A stretch of 64,000 nt of DNA from Comamonas terrae (GTDB taxonomy: Bacteria > Pseudomonadota > Gammaproteobacteria > Burkholderiales > Burkholderiaceae_C), in NCBI RefSeq assembly GCF_001544075.1, contig NZ_BCNT01000004.1, positions 124,001 through 188,000 of the forward strand. Reading direction: 5' to 3'. Below are positions 17,386-25,546 of the stretch, piece by piece (the stretch's first letter is position 1; each line of letters begins with the position of its first letter). The notes beneath the pieces are model-generated. The model worked only from the letters and a program-made list of their open reading frames with translations, was not told the origin of the DNA and ran no database searches. Both the position numbers and the translations under genes were made by a program.

Positions 17386-18261
17386 TCAAGCCGCCGGCAC
17401 CCGAACATCGAGCCATTGGCCCAGCCGCTCGAACACCGGCGCGGCCAGCGCTTCGGTTTCGTTGAAGATCTCGTGGTAGGCCGCATCAAAGCACTGTGCC
17501 TGCAGCACCGCGGGCGGCGCATGCTCGGCCAGCATGCGGCTGCCCGAAGGATCGACCAGCTTGTCCTGCCCTGCCCAGAGCAGCAGCGTGGGCACGCACC
17601 AGGACCGCGCCTTGCCCAGCACGCGCAGCCCTGCCTGGGCCATGTACCGGGCCAGGCGGGCGCTGATGCGATCATGCCGCAGCGCATCCGCGTCATAGGC
17701 CCGGGCCACGGCCGGATCGTGCGACAGATAGCGCGATTGCACGCCGCTGGGTACCTGCAGATTGGGCAGCAGCCGCGGCAGCGTGGCCAGCAGCAAGTGC
17801 TGGCCGGCGCGCAGCGGCAGTGCCAGCGCCGGCGAGGACAGTACCAGCGCATCGACATGGCGCAGGCCGCTGGCCACGAAATCGGCGGCCACCAGCCCCC
17901 CCATGCTGTGGCCCAGCAGCACCAGGCGCTGGCCGCGCGGCATGCTGCTGCGCAACGCATCGACCATGAAGGCCAGATCGTCGAGCAGGCGCAGCTCGCT
18001 GCTCAGGCCGCCGCGCGGGCCTCCGGAAAGGCCATGCCCGTATTGGTCATAGCCGCGCACTGCAAAGCCCCAGGCGTTGAGCTGCCGGGCCAGCATGTCG
18101 TAGCGGCCGCAATGCTCGCCCAGGCCGTGCACCAGGAGCACGGCGGCACGCGCCTGCCGGTCTTGCGCCAACGGCCAGTCGCGCACACCCAGCGCCGTGC
18201 CGTCGGGCGCCGTCAGCTGGCTGATGAACGCTTCGTTGGCTGTCGTTGGTTCCAGAGTCAC
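17386..18261 (-). CDS. Alpha/beta hydrolase, monoacylglycerol lipase/lysophospholipase type
   Basis: A 291-residue alpha/beta hydrolase. LLVHGLGEHCGRYD supplies the oxyanion-hole HG motif, LLGHSMGGLVAA carries the nucleophile Ser, LLLWAGQDKLVDP the acid Asp, and YHEIFNE the catalytic His. The pattern matches monoacylglycerol lipases / PldB-like lysophospholipases. The start is GTG at 18261, with AAGGAGG ten bases before it; no upstream ATG is better. It converges on the SRAP gene (22-bp gap) and has no signal peptide, so it should be cytosolic or membrane-associated. Confidence 0.87.
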   Translation of the reverse strand: MTLEPTTANEAFISQLTAPDGTALGVRDWPLAQDRQARAAVLLVHGLGEHCGRYDMLARQLNAWGFAVRGYDQYGHGLSGGPRGGLSSELRLLDDLAFMVDALRSSMPRGQRLVLLGHSMGGLVAADFVASGLRHVDALVLSSPALALPLRAGQHLLLATLPRLLPNLQVPSGVQSRYLSHDPAVARAYDADALRHDRISARLARYMAQAGLRVLGKARSWCVPTLLLWAGQDKLVDPSGSRMLAEHAPPAVLQAQCFDAAYHEIFNETEALAAPVFERLGQWLDVRVPAA

Positions 18262-18329
18262 GTTCCGCTCCTCCTTGAGCTCAAGCTCTCGACCACGCCT
18301 GCGGCGGTACCGCGGAAAAACCTGGCTGC

Positions 18330-19823
18330 TCAGCCGGCCACGGCTTCAGACTGCGCGCGCGCCATGGCGGCGATCACCTCGGCCACGCTGGCCGTGAGCT
18401 TCTTGGCATAGGGCACGTGCAGGAATTCATTGGGGCCGTGGGCATTGCTCTTGGGGCCCAGCACGCCGCAGACCATCATCTGCGCCTTGGGAAAGCCCTT
18501 GCTGAGCATGTTCATCAGCGGAATCGTGCCGCCCTGGCCGATATAACCGCAGGACGCGCCGAAGTGGGCGCGGCTCGCGGCATTGAGCGCCTTCTCGAAC
18601 CAGCCGTCCATGCCGGGCGCATTCCAGCCGCTGGCCGCGCCCTCGCCTTCCCAGGTCACGCGGGCCTGGTAGGGGGCATTGTCTTCGAGCAGTGCCTTCA
18701 TCTCCTGCACGCAGGCTGCGGCATCCACCAGGGGCGGCAGGCGCAGGCTGAGCTTGAAGGCCGTGTAGGGGCGCAGCACATTGCCGGCGTTCTGCAGCGA
18801 AGGCAGGCCTTCGGCGCCCGTCACCGACAGCGTGGGCTCCCAGGTGCGGCGGATCAGCGCCTGCACGGGGTCGGTGGTGGTGGGCAGCGCGACGCGGGCC
18901 GACCCGCCGCAGTCGTAGTGCGCCCAGGGAAAGCGTGCATAGGCGTCCTCGCCCAGGATGGCGGCCGTGGCGCGGATCTGCTCCAGGCGCTCGGGCGGCA
19001 CTTCGCAATGGAAGCTTTCGGGCAGCACGCGGCCGCTCTTGCTGTCCTCCAGCCGGTCCAGCACCTGGCGCAGGATGCGGAAGGACGAAGGCACGACCCC
19101 CGAGGCATCGCCCGAGTGCACGCCTTCGCTCAGGATCTGCACCTTGAGCGTGCCGCTGGCCATGCCGCGCAGGCTGGTGGTCAGCCACAGCTGGTCGTAG
19201 TTGCCGGCGCCGCTGTCCAGGCAGATCACCAGGCCCACCTCCCCCAGGCGCGGGCGCAGCATCTCCACATAGGGCAGCAGATCGCCCGAGCCGCTCTCCT
19301 CGCAGGTCTCGATGATGCCCACGATGCGCGGATGCGGCACGTTCTGGCGCTTGAGTTCCTGGATGGCGGCAATGCTGGCATAGACCGCATAGCCGTCGTC
19401 GGCGCCGCCGCGGCCATAGAGCTTGCCGTCCTCGTACTTGGGCGTCCAGGGACCCAGGTCGCTGCGCCAGCCTTCGAATTCGGGCTGTTTGTCCAGATGG
19501 CCGTACATCAGCACCGTAGGGCTGGTGGCGGCCCTGTCGGCCGTGCCGTCCACCTCGAAAAACAGCACCGGCGTGCGGCCCGGCTGGCGCACGATCTCGA
19601 AACGCAGGCCCGGCACCTTCTGGGCCGCCACCCAGTCCGCGGCATTGCGCAGCACGGTGTCGATGAATCCCAGCGCCTCCCAGTCGGGCGCGAACATGGG
19701 CGACTTGGCGGGAATGCGGATGTAGTCGGTGAGCTGGTGCAGGATGTCTTCATCCCACGCACGGCCCACACATTCGAGAGCAAGTGCGGAATCAAGCGCT
19801 GTGGCAGGCAGACGGGCGGTCAT
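18330..19823 (-). CDS. M20-family metallopeptidase (carnosinase-like dipeptidase)
   Basis: A 497-residue M20 peptidase. Zinc-ligand motifs are in order: LMYGHLDKQP (His), RGGADDGY (bridging Asp), ETCEESGSGD (general-base Glu and ligand Glu), ICLDSGAG (Asp) and NAHGPNEFLH (His). A lid/dimerisation domain sits between, around residues 210-350. The length and motif spelling match the CNDP/carnosinase-like group, which cleaves dipeptides or N-terminal residues. It is on the same strand as the hydrolase, 68 bp away; a functional link is not evident. Confidence 0.88.
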   Translation of the reverse strand: MTARLPATALDSALALECVGRAWDEDILHQLTDYIRIPAKSPMFAPDWEALGFIDTVLRNAADWVAAQKVPGLRFEIVRQPGRTPVLFFEVDGTADRAATSPTVLMYGHLDKQPEFEGWRSDLGPWTPKYEDGKLYGRGGADDGYAVYASIAAIQELKRQNVPHPRIVGIIETCEESGSGDLLPYVEMLRPRLGEVGLVICLDSGAGNYDQLWLTTSLRGMASGTLKVQILSEGVHSGDASGVVPSSFRILRQVLDRLEDSKSGRVLPESFHCEVPPERLEQIRATAAILGEDAYARFPWAHYDCGGSARVALPTTTDPVQALIRRTWEPTLSVTGAEGLPSLQNAGNVLRPYTAFKLSLRLPPLVDAAACVQEMKALLEDNAPYQARVTWEGEGAASGWNAPGMDGWFEKALNAASRAHFGASCGYIGQGGTIPLMNMLSKGFPKAQMMVCGVLGPKSNAHGPNEFLHVPYAKKLTASVAEVIAAMARAQSEAVAG

Positions 19824-19915
19824 GGCAAGGCCTCGTGAGGTGGAAATCGATTAAGAGATGCAGCCAAGGATACGCCAGCGCCCAAAGCTCTGGCACAGCC
19901 ATGGTCGGAAGCGGT

Positions 19916-21088
19916 TCAGGTACGGGAGCGGCGCGGCAGGTCCGCGCATACGACGCGGTTGCGCCCGGCGGCCTTGGCCCGGTACAGCGCCTGGTCGGCC
20001 GCCTGGATCAGCCGGTCCCAGTCCTGGATGCTCTCCATCTGCGTACCGCATACGCCTATGCTCACCGTGACAGCGATGGAGCGTCCCTCATGCAGGCAAG
20101 GCGACTGCTCCATGACTTCGCGCAGCGTTTCGGCCAGTGCCGCCGCCCCGTCCAGCGTGGTGTTGGGCAGCAGCAGCATGAACTCCTCGCCGCCATAACG
20201 CCCTATCAGATCCTGGGCGCGCAGCCGTGCGCGCAGCACGGTCGCCACATGGCACAGCACCCGGTCGCCTGCGCGGTGGCCATGGGTGTCATTGACCGCC
20301 TTGAAATGGTCGATATCCAGCATCAGCAGCGCATAGGGCTCGCCGGAGCGCAGGGCGCGTGCCAGGTCGCGGTCCAGCGCCTGGATGAGCGCGCGGCGGT
20401 TGGCGGCACCGGTCAGCTCGTCATGCACGGCGAAATAGCGGTTTTCCGCGTCGGCGCGGTCCTTGGCCATGAGGATGAAGCCCAGCGACGCCAGGATGAC
20501 GACGACAAAGGCCGCCATGAACACAAAGGATTGCATGGGGCTGCTGCGCATCAGCCCGTCCAGCGGAATGGCATGCATGGCGGCCAACAGGCCCCGCAGC
20601 GCGAGCAGCACGAACTGCAGGCTCAGCCCCACGGTGAACAACCAAGCTCCGCGCAACTGTGCCAATGGCTGCGGTCGCCAAAGCACCCATAGCACCATGC
20701 TGATCTGTACAGGTGCCAGAATGCCCGCCACCACGATGCGCGCACGGTAGTCGTCGAGAAACACCATGTACAGCGCCGTCATTGCCACCACCGGTGCCAG
20801 CATGCGCCCCCAGGGCAAAGCCCGGCCCCTGAACCGGCACACAGCGCCCAGCGCCATGGCAAAGGTGCCGGCCAGCAGCAGGTTGGACAGCACGATGCTG
20901 GCCCAGTCGGGCACCCGCCCGCGCATCGCATACAGCACATAGGTCGCAGCGTGCATCACCAGGCCCAATGCCCACAATCCCGTGCCCTCGCTGCGCTGGG
21001 GCCGTGCCGCGGCCAGCGATGCGGCCATGGCAAGCGATGCGGCTGCAATCATCAGCAGCATGGTTGGCACGTCTAGAACAAGCGGCAT
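19916..21088 (-). CDS. Membrane diguanylate cyclase (GGDEF)
   Basis: A 390-residue protein with about six or seven hydrophobic segments in residues 8-210 and a C-terminal GGDEF domain from about 225. It has HDELTGAANRRAL at the start of the domain, LMLDIDHFKAVNDTHGH, and an intact active-site loop GRYGGEEF. RAQD lies five residues before the loop, an inhibitory I-site (RxxD). It should therefore make cyclic-di-GMP with product inhibition. No EAL domain is present. The N-terminal region is not a sensor domain I can name. Confidence 0.9.
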   Translation of the reverse strand: MPLVLDVPTMLLMIAAASLAMAASLAAARPQRSEGTGLWALGLVMHAATYVLYAMRGRVPDWASIVLSNLLLAGTFAMALGAVCRFRGRALPWGRMLAPVVAMTALYMVFLDDYRARIVVAGILAPVQISMVLWVLWRPQPLAQLRGAWLFTVGLSLQFVLLALRGLLAAMHAIPLDGLMRSSPMQSFVFMAAFVVVILASLGFILMAKDRADAENRYFAVHDELTGAANRRALIQALDRDLARALRSGEPYALLMLDIDHFKAVNDTHGHRAGDRVLCHVATVLRARLRAQDLIGRYGGEEFMLLLPNTTLDGAAALAETLREVMEQSPCLHEGRSIAVTVSIGVCGTQMESIQDWDRLIQAADQALYRAKAAGRNRVVCADLPRRSRT

Positions 21089-21264
21089 GGAGCGAAAGCG
21101 GGTGGAGAAGCGCCCTGTGCCGGCGCCCGATGCAGCGCAGTATGCCAGAGCGGCATTTCAGCACGCGTGCACCATTGGCGGGCCCCCTGCCCTGCCAGCG
21201 CCCAGACAATTTCCCCCTAGAATCCTTGGAGGATATGCGCCATCAGCTATTTTTTCGATAGCAA

Positions 21265-21849
21265 TCAGGCATGTTCGAAATGGAACACCGCCGTCGTCGC
21301 CAGCAGATTGGGCAGCGTGCGCACCACCTTGCCGTCCTGCAGGCCGAAGGAGTCGAGGATACGCAGGCGGTTCTTGGTCGCCAGCACTTCGAAGTCCTTG
21401 TAGGTGCCCACGCGGATGTTGGGCGTGTCATACCACTGGTAGGGCAGGCGGCGCGTGACCGGCATGCGCCCGCGCAGCACCGACAGGCGGTTGTTCCAGT
21501 GCGCGAAGTTGGGGAAGGCGACTATGCCGGCGCGGCCTATGCGCGCCGTCTCCTGCAGCATCACCTCGGCATTGCGCAGATGCTGCAGCGTGTCGATCTG
21601 CAGCACCACGTCGAAGCTGTTGTCGCCGAAGATGGCCAGCCCGTCCTCCAGGTTCAGCTGCAGCACGTTCACGCCGCGGCGCGTACAGGCCAGCACATTG
21701 GCGTCGTCCAGTTCCACGCCATAGCCCGTGCAGCCGCGTTCGCGGATCAGGTGGGACAGCAGGGCTCCGTCGCCGCAGCCCAGGTCCAGCACGCGCGAGC
21801 CTTCGGGCACCAGCTTGGCGATTGCTTGCATGGTGGTCAGTTCGCTCAT
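21265..21849 (-). CDS. metW: MetW, methionine biosynthesis partner protein
   Basis: A 194-residue class I methyltransferase-like protein with [15 protein letters not shown] (SAM motif), [13 protein letters not shown], and the typical MetW C-terminus with [21 protein letters not shown]. MetW works with MetX in homoserine acylation. Its ATG overlaps the metX stop in the form ATGA, so the two are translationally coupled. A longer in-frame reading upstream lies inside metX and is not real. Confidence 0.93.
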   Translation of the reverse strand: MSELTTMQAIAKLVPEGSRVLDLGCGDGALLSHLIRERGCTGYGVELDDANVLACTRRGVNVLQLNLEDGLAIFGDNSFDVVLQIDTLQHLRNAEVMLQETARIGRAGIVAFPNFAHWNNRLSVLRGRMPVTRRLPYQWYDTPNIRVGTYKDFEVLATKNRLRILDSFGLQDGKVVRTLPNLLATTAVFHFEHA

Positions 21850-22991
21850 GCGGCCTCCTTGGCGGTGTTCAGTTCCTTGGCAATGCCTTCGAAATAGGAG
21901 CGCATCACGTTCATGTAGCGGGGGTCGTCCAGCAAGAAGGCGTCGTGTCCGTGCGGCGCGTCGATCTCCGCGTAGCTCACGTCGCGGTTGTTCTCCAGCA
22001 GCGACTTGACGATTTCGCGGCTGCGCGCCGGCGCAAAGCGCCAGTCCGTGGTGAAGCTCACCAGCAGGTATTTGGCCCTGGAGACGGCCAGTGCCTGCGT
22101 CAGGTCGCCGCCATGGGCTCGCGCCGGATCGAAGTAGTCGAGCGCGCGCGTGATCAGCAGATAGGTGTTGGCATCGAAATAGCTGCTGAACTTCTCTCCC
22201 TGGTAGCGCAGATAGCTCTCGATCTGGAACTCCACCTCCTGCGTGCTGTACTTGAGGCTTATGCCTTCCCGCAGCTGGCGGCCGAACTTCTGGTTCATCA
22301 CGTCGTCCGACAGATACGTGATGTGGCCGATCATGCGCGCAATGCGCAGGCCTCGCGCCGGCACCACGCCATGCTCGTAGAAATGGCCACCGTGGAAGTC
22401 CGGGTCGGTGACGATGGCGCGGCGCGCCACCTCGTTGAAGGCGATGTTTTCGGCATTGAGGTTGGGCGCGCTGGCCACCACCACCGCATGGCGCATGCGG
22501 TCCGGGTGGCGCAGCGACCACGACAGCGCCTGCATGCCGCCCAGGCTGCCGCCCAGCACGGCCGCCAGCTGGGTGATGCCCAGCCGGTCCAGCAGCCGTG
22601 CCTGGGCATCCACCCAGTCCTCCACCGTCACCACGGGGAAATCGGCGCCATACGGCTTACCCGTAGCCGGGTTGGTGTGCATGGGTCCGGTCGAGCCGAA
22701 ACACGAGCCCAGGTTGTTGATGCCGATGACGAAAAACTTGTTGGTGTCCACGGGCTTGCCCGGGCCGATCATGTTGTCCCACCAGCCCTCGCTCCGGGGC
22801 TGGCCTTCGTAGCTGCCGGCCACATGGTGCGAGGCGTTGAGCGCATGGCAGACCAGGATGGCATTGCTGCGGTCGGCATTGAGCTGGCCGTAGGTCTCGT
22901 AGGCCAGGTCGTAATGGGCGATGGAGCCACCGCCCTGCAGGGGCAGCGCCTCATCGAAATGCATGGACTGGGGTGTGGCGATGAAGGACAT
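21846..22991 (-). CDS. metX: Homoserine O-acyltransferase MetX
   Basis: A 381-residue alpha/beta-hydrolase-fold acyltransferase: nucleophile Ser149 in [22 protein letters not shown], and the C-terminal [11 protein letters not shown] with the catalytic His. It activates homoserine for methionine synthesis by acetyl- or succinyl-transfer; the acyl donor is not settled by the sequence. Start ATG 22991 ([12 protein letters not shown]) is the family-like N-terminus; an ATG at 23006 is in frame. No Shine-Dalgarno is visible before either. The start abuts the U tract of a terminator, itself preceded by a SAM-II aptamer. Confidence 0.93.
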   Translation of the reverse strand: MSFIATPQSMHFDEALPLQGGGSIAHYDLAYETYGQLNADRSNAILVCHALNASHHVAGSYEGQPRSEGWWDNMIGPGKPVDTNKFFVIGINNLGSCFGSTGPMHTNPATGKPYGADFPVVTVEDWVDAQARLLDRLGITQLAAVLGGSLGGMQALSWSLRHPDRMRHAVVVASAPNLNAENIAFNEVARRAIVTDPDFHGGHFYEHGVVPARGLRIARMIGHITYLSDDVMNQKFGRQLREGISLKYSTQEVEFQIESYLRYQGEKFSSYFDANTYLLITRALDYFDPARAHGGDLTQALAVSRAKYLLVSFTTDWRFAPARSREIVKSLLENNRDVSYAEIDAPHGHDAFLLDDPRYMNVMRSYFEGIAKELNTAKEAA

Positions 22992-22992
22992 G

Positions 22993-23027
22993 AAAAAACC
23001 CGGCATCGCTAAAAACGAGGCCGGGTT
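22993..23027 (-). terminator. Attenuator-type terminator before metX
   Basis: On the minus strand AACCCGGC pairs with GCCGGGTT and is followed directly by TTTT. The U run ends two bases before the metX ATG. It lies downstream of the SAM-II aptamer and is the likely expression platform. Confidence 0.75.
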
Positions 23028-23038
23028 CGCTGGTTTCG

Positions 23039-23090
23039 TCTTTAGCAGGATTTATAAAGCGCCCGCAAGCAGAAGCAAATCGGCGCATTG
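23039..23090 (-). promoter_or_regulatory. SAM-II riboswitch aptamer upstream of metX
   Basis: The minus-strand RNA reads GCGCCGAUUUGCUUCUGC, then UUGCGGGCGC, then UUUAUAAAUCCUGCUAAAG. This follows the SAM-II pattern as I remember it: stem GCGC/GCGC, a conserved GAUUU, UUGC-(A/G)-AGCGC-like segment, AUAAAU and GCUAAA. The 3' part can pair back into the loop as the H-type pseudoknot. It should bind S-adenosylmethionine and shut off metX-metW when SAM is plentiful. Confidence 0.8.
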
Positions 23091-23198
23091 AGGAATACAG
23101 TGTACTTCATCCACCGCGCCCGGCTTGCAGCCGCTGCGGCGAATCAGTCATGCCCGGAAAGCAAAGGCCCGGGCCCTGTGCGGCCGGGCCATTGCCTT

Positions 23199-23768
23199 TC
23201 AGACCTTGGTCAGCAGCGCCGCGATGCCCAGCACCAGGAAGACAAGCGCGCAAACGCGGTGGATGGTCTTGATCGGCAGCTTCTGCGTGATCTTCTCGCC
23301 AAACCATACCACCGGCGCATTGGCCAGCATCATGCCCAGCGTGGTGCCTGCCACCACCCAGTAATATGACAGCGGGAACTTCGCCGCCAGGCCCACGGTG
23401 GCCAGCTGGGTCTTGTCGCCCATCTCGGCCAGGAAAAACAGCACCAGCGTGGTGCCGAACACGCCCCAGCGGCCGCTGCTCCTGCCGGCTTCTTCCTCGT
23501 CGAGTTTGTCGGGAATCAGCATCCAGCCCGCCATCAGAATGAAGGAAATGCCCAGTATCCAGCGCAGCACGTCGGGCCCGAGCACCGTGGTGATCCAGTT
23601 GCCCACGGCACCGGCCAGCGCATGGTTGACCAGCGTGGCTGCAAAAATGCCGGCCACGATGGGCCAGGGCTTGCGGAACTTGGCCGCAAGAACAAGCGAC
23701 AGCAGCTGGGTCTTGTCCCCCATCTCGGCCAGCGCGACGATGGAGGTGGAAATGAGAAAGGCTTCCAT
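23199..23768 (-). CDS. GDT1/TMEM165 (UPF0016) family cation exporter, probably manganese
   Basis: A 189-residue integral membrane protein with two copies of the family signature, ALAEMGDKTQLL near residue 14 and FLAEMGDKTQLA in the second half. Each repeat has three helices. The ExGDK motifs form the cation site. Family members export Mn2+ or Ca2+/Mn2+. The yybP-ykoY-type leader upstream points to Mn2+ here. ATG 23768 (MEAFLISTS) is chosen; a longer frame to 23804 reads into the leader RNA. A GC-rich hairpin without a U tract lies just after the stop. Confidence 0.88.
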   Translation of the reverse strand: MEAFLISTSIVALAEMGDKTQLLSLVLAAKFRKPWPIVAGIFAATLVNHALAGAVGNWITTVLGPDVLRWILGISFILMAGWMLIPDKLDEEEAGRSSGRWGVFGTTLVLFFLAEMGDKTQLATVGLAAKFPLSYYWVVAGTTLGMMLANAPVVWFGEKITQKLPIKTIHRVCALVFLVLGIAALLTKV

Positions 23769-23835
23769 GATGTGGGGCAGACGGCCGGAGATGCCAGAAC
23801 GCATTGACCACGCACCGACTCCGGCCTATCTGCAT

Positions 23836-23986
23836 AGGTTGTCTCGGTACGCGATCAATGGTCTCGGCCAGTCGCGCCGCGGCTTTGCACCACGGGCCGC
23901 ATGCGCCATAGGCCACTGAAGACCCAAGTCTGTTGACGCATGCATCCGGCAGATGGCTGCCGGACGGCCTACTCCCCAAAGACAGT
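23836..23986 (-). promoter_or_regulatory. yybP-ykoY manganese riboswitch
   Basis: The minus-strand leader contains CTTTGGGGAGTAGGCC (23967-23982), then GTCAACAGACTTGGG, and downstream GGCCGAGACC (complement of GGTCTC at 23860-23865). GGGGAGUAG, GUCAACA and GAGACC in this order are conserved blocks of the yybP-ykoY class (E. coli mntP and alx leaders). These RNAs turn on Mn exporters when Mn2+ is high. A long structured stretch separates it from the start codon, so the switch may act on translation. Confidence 0.85.
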
Positions 23987-24267
23987 AGACCGCGATTCTA
24001 GCATCCGGTTTTTGCAAGCGAAAACGAAATTTCCTTATTCCATATTCGGCATTTGAGGGTATCCCCGCATGGAATCGGTGTTGGCATAAACACAAATTTC
24101 CATGTTTTCGCAATATTCCTACAAAACTTCTGTCCCATAATGTTCGAGTCTTTGTTTGGAGGCCATGTTTCCGGGCAAAGGCGAGTGCGTTTGCGTCTCT
24201 AACGTTGTCATCGCTTGTTGACTCCCTAGGGCTCCATCGCGTTTCCAAGTTTTTTCAGGAGTCCTTC

Positions 24268-24630
24268 ATGGGCAACAAGCTTTACGTCGGCAATCTGCCG
24301 TACTCTTTCCGCGACAACGATCTGCAGCAGCAGTTCAGCGAATTCGGCACTGTGAGCAGCGCCAAGGTGATGATGGAGCGCGACACCGGCCGCTCCAAGG
24401 GTTTCGGCTTTGTGGAAATGGGCAGCGATGCCGAAGCCCAGGCCGCCATCCAGGGCCTGCACGGCCAGAACCGCGGCGGCCGTGACCTCGTGGTCAACGA
24501 AGCCCGTCCCATGGAACCCCGTCCTCCCCGCTCCGGCGGCTTCGGCGGTGGCTTCGGCGGCGGCCGCGAAGGCGGTTTCGGTGGTGGCCGCGGCGACGGC
24601 GGTGGCTATGGCCGCCGCAACAGCTACTAA
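24268..24630 (+). CDS. Glycine-rich RRM RNA-binding protein 1
   Basis: A 120-residue protein with one RNA-recognition motif (about 1-80). RNP2 is KLYVGNLPY at 3-11 and RNP1 is SKGFGFVEM at about 43-51. The tail is rich in Gly, Arg and Phe (GGFGGGFGGGREG repeats). Such small RRM proteins bind RNA and are often cold-induced; the role in this organism is not established. AGGAG precedes the ATG. The long AT-rich leader includes CATAAT at about 24137 as a possible -10 element. A paralogue follows 322 bp downstream. Confidence 0.9.
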   Translation: MGNKLYVGNLPYSFRDNDLQQQFSEFGTVSSAKVMMERDTGRSKGFGFVEMGSDAEAQAAIQGLHGQNRGGRDLVVNEARPMEPRPPRSGGFGGGFGGGREGGFGGGRGDGGGYGRRNSY

Positions 24631-24645
24631 GCATCCCATGCTCAC

Positions 24646-24675
24646 AAAAAAAGGAACCTGCGGGTTCCTTTTTTG
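24646..24675 (+). terminator. Terminator of the first RRM gene
   Basis: AAAAAAGGAACC and GGTTCCTTTTTT form a perfect hairpin with a 4-base loop and T run. Confidence 0.9.
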
Positions 24676-24951
24676 TTTCTGGAACTTCTCTGGACAACAA
24701 AAAGCGCCTCTGGACTGCTACCGCAGGCGGCGAACCGGGGCGGCCCCTGTTTTTTGTTGCCAAACGTTATCAATCTTGGTTTTGGAGCATTTATTTTTTG
24801 GTTTTTTGTGCTTCATAATCTTCATTCGGGCATTCCCGCCCGAGTGCGAATAGGGGTTTAGGGTTCTTGCATGGTCTTCCGCTGGGGATTTTCGCTGACA
24901 TCCTGAAGTCGATCGCCAAACTGAAAGTATTGAGGAGCTGAGGAGTTATTA
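24676..24951 (+). promoter_or_regulatory. Leader/promoter region of the second RRM gene
   Basis: This gene-free stretch turns from GC-rich to AT-rich (24750-24820, long T runs) before GGCATTCCCGCCC and the start. Two SD-like motifs (AGGAG at 24934-24938 and 24942-24946) precede the ATG. It is probably a promoter plus long 5' leader; no known motif was matched. Confidence 0.4.
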
Positions 24952-25443
24952 ATGGGCAATAAGCTTTATGTAGGCAACCTTCCCTATGGTGTCCGCGACA
25001 ACGACCTGGAGCAAGTCTTCACCCCATTCGGCGCAGTGACCAGCGCACGCGTCATGATGGAGCGCGACACCGGCCGCTCCAAGGGCTTTGGCTTCGTGGA
25101 AATGGGCAGCGAAGCAGAAGCGCAGGCAGCCATTCAGGGCATGAACGGCCAACCCCTGGGCGGCCGCAGCCTGGTCGTGAATGAAGCGCGCCCCATGGAG
25201 CCCCGTTCGCCCCGTTCGGGCGGTTTCGGTGGCGGCTACCGCAATGAAGGCAGCGGTGGCTATGGGGGCGGCGGCTACGGTGGTGGCCGCGAAGGCGGTG
25301 GGGGCGGCGGCGGCGGTTACGGCGGCCGCGGCGACAACCGTGGCGACGGTGGCTATGGCCGTGGCGATGGCGGCTTCCGCAGCCCCTATGGCTCCGGCCC
25401 GCGCCGTGGCGGCGGCGGTTACGGCAACAACCGCGGCGAATGA
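24952..25443 (+). CDS. Glycine-rich RRM RNA-binding protein 2
   Basis: A 163-residue paralogue of the preceding gene. Its RRM (1-80) is nearly the same (MGNKLYVGNLPYGVRDNDLE, RSKGFGFVEMGSEAEAQAAIQ), but it has a longer tail of GGYGGGG and RGDNRGDGGYGRG repeats, ending in PRRGGGGYGNNRGE. It probably binds RNA. The two genes look like a tandem duplication with separate terminators, so they are expressed independently. The tail length is the main difference. Confidence 0.9.
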   Translation: MGNKLYVGNLPYGVRDNDLEQVFTPFGAVTSARVMMERDTGRSKGFGFVEMGSEAEAQAAIQGMNGQPLGGRSLVVNEARPMEPRSPRSGGFGGGYRNEGSGGYGGGGYGGGREGGGGGGGGYGGRGDNRGDGGYGRGDGGFRSPYGSGPRRGGGGYGNNRGE

Positions 25444-25458
25444 ATCGCGATATTCGAC

Positions 25459-25482
25459 CTTGCAGTCACCGCACTGCAAGGT
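25459..25482. repeat. Perfect 9-bp inverted repeat
   Basis: CCTTGCAGT, then a 6-base loop, then ACTGCAAGG, located 16 bp after the second RRM stop and before the terminator. It may be an RNA-stabilising hairpin at the 3' end of the transcript. Confidence 0.6.
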
Positions 25483-25491
25483 CCTTCGGAT

Positions 25492-25513
25492 AAAGGCACC
25501 GCGGGTGCCTTTA
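25492..25513 (+). terminator. Terminator of the second RRM gene, possibly bidirectional
   Basis: AAAGGCACC and GGTGCCTTT form a 9-bp stem with a 3-base loop, followed by ATT. The opposite strand also has a short T-rich tail and could end the SDR transcript. Confidence 0.75.
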
Positions 25514-25546
25514 TTCATTTCGCTTGCGTCCCGGGCGAATACGGAC

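Noticed and set aside
18408-18421. CACGTG core in the M20 peptidase gene as another parS
   Set aside because: The flanks do not extend the palindrome to GTTTCACGTGAAAC; it is a chance E-box-like hexamer in coding sequence.
21243-21262. Small GCTAT/ATAGC hairpin after metW as a terminator
   Set aside because: The stem is only five base pairs and the T run is in the loop, so it is too weak to call.
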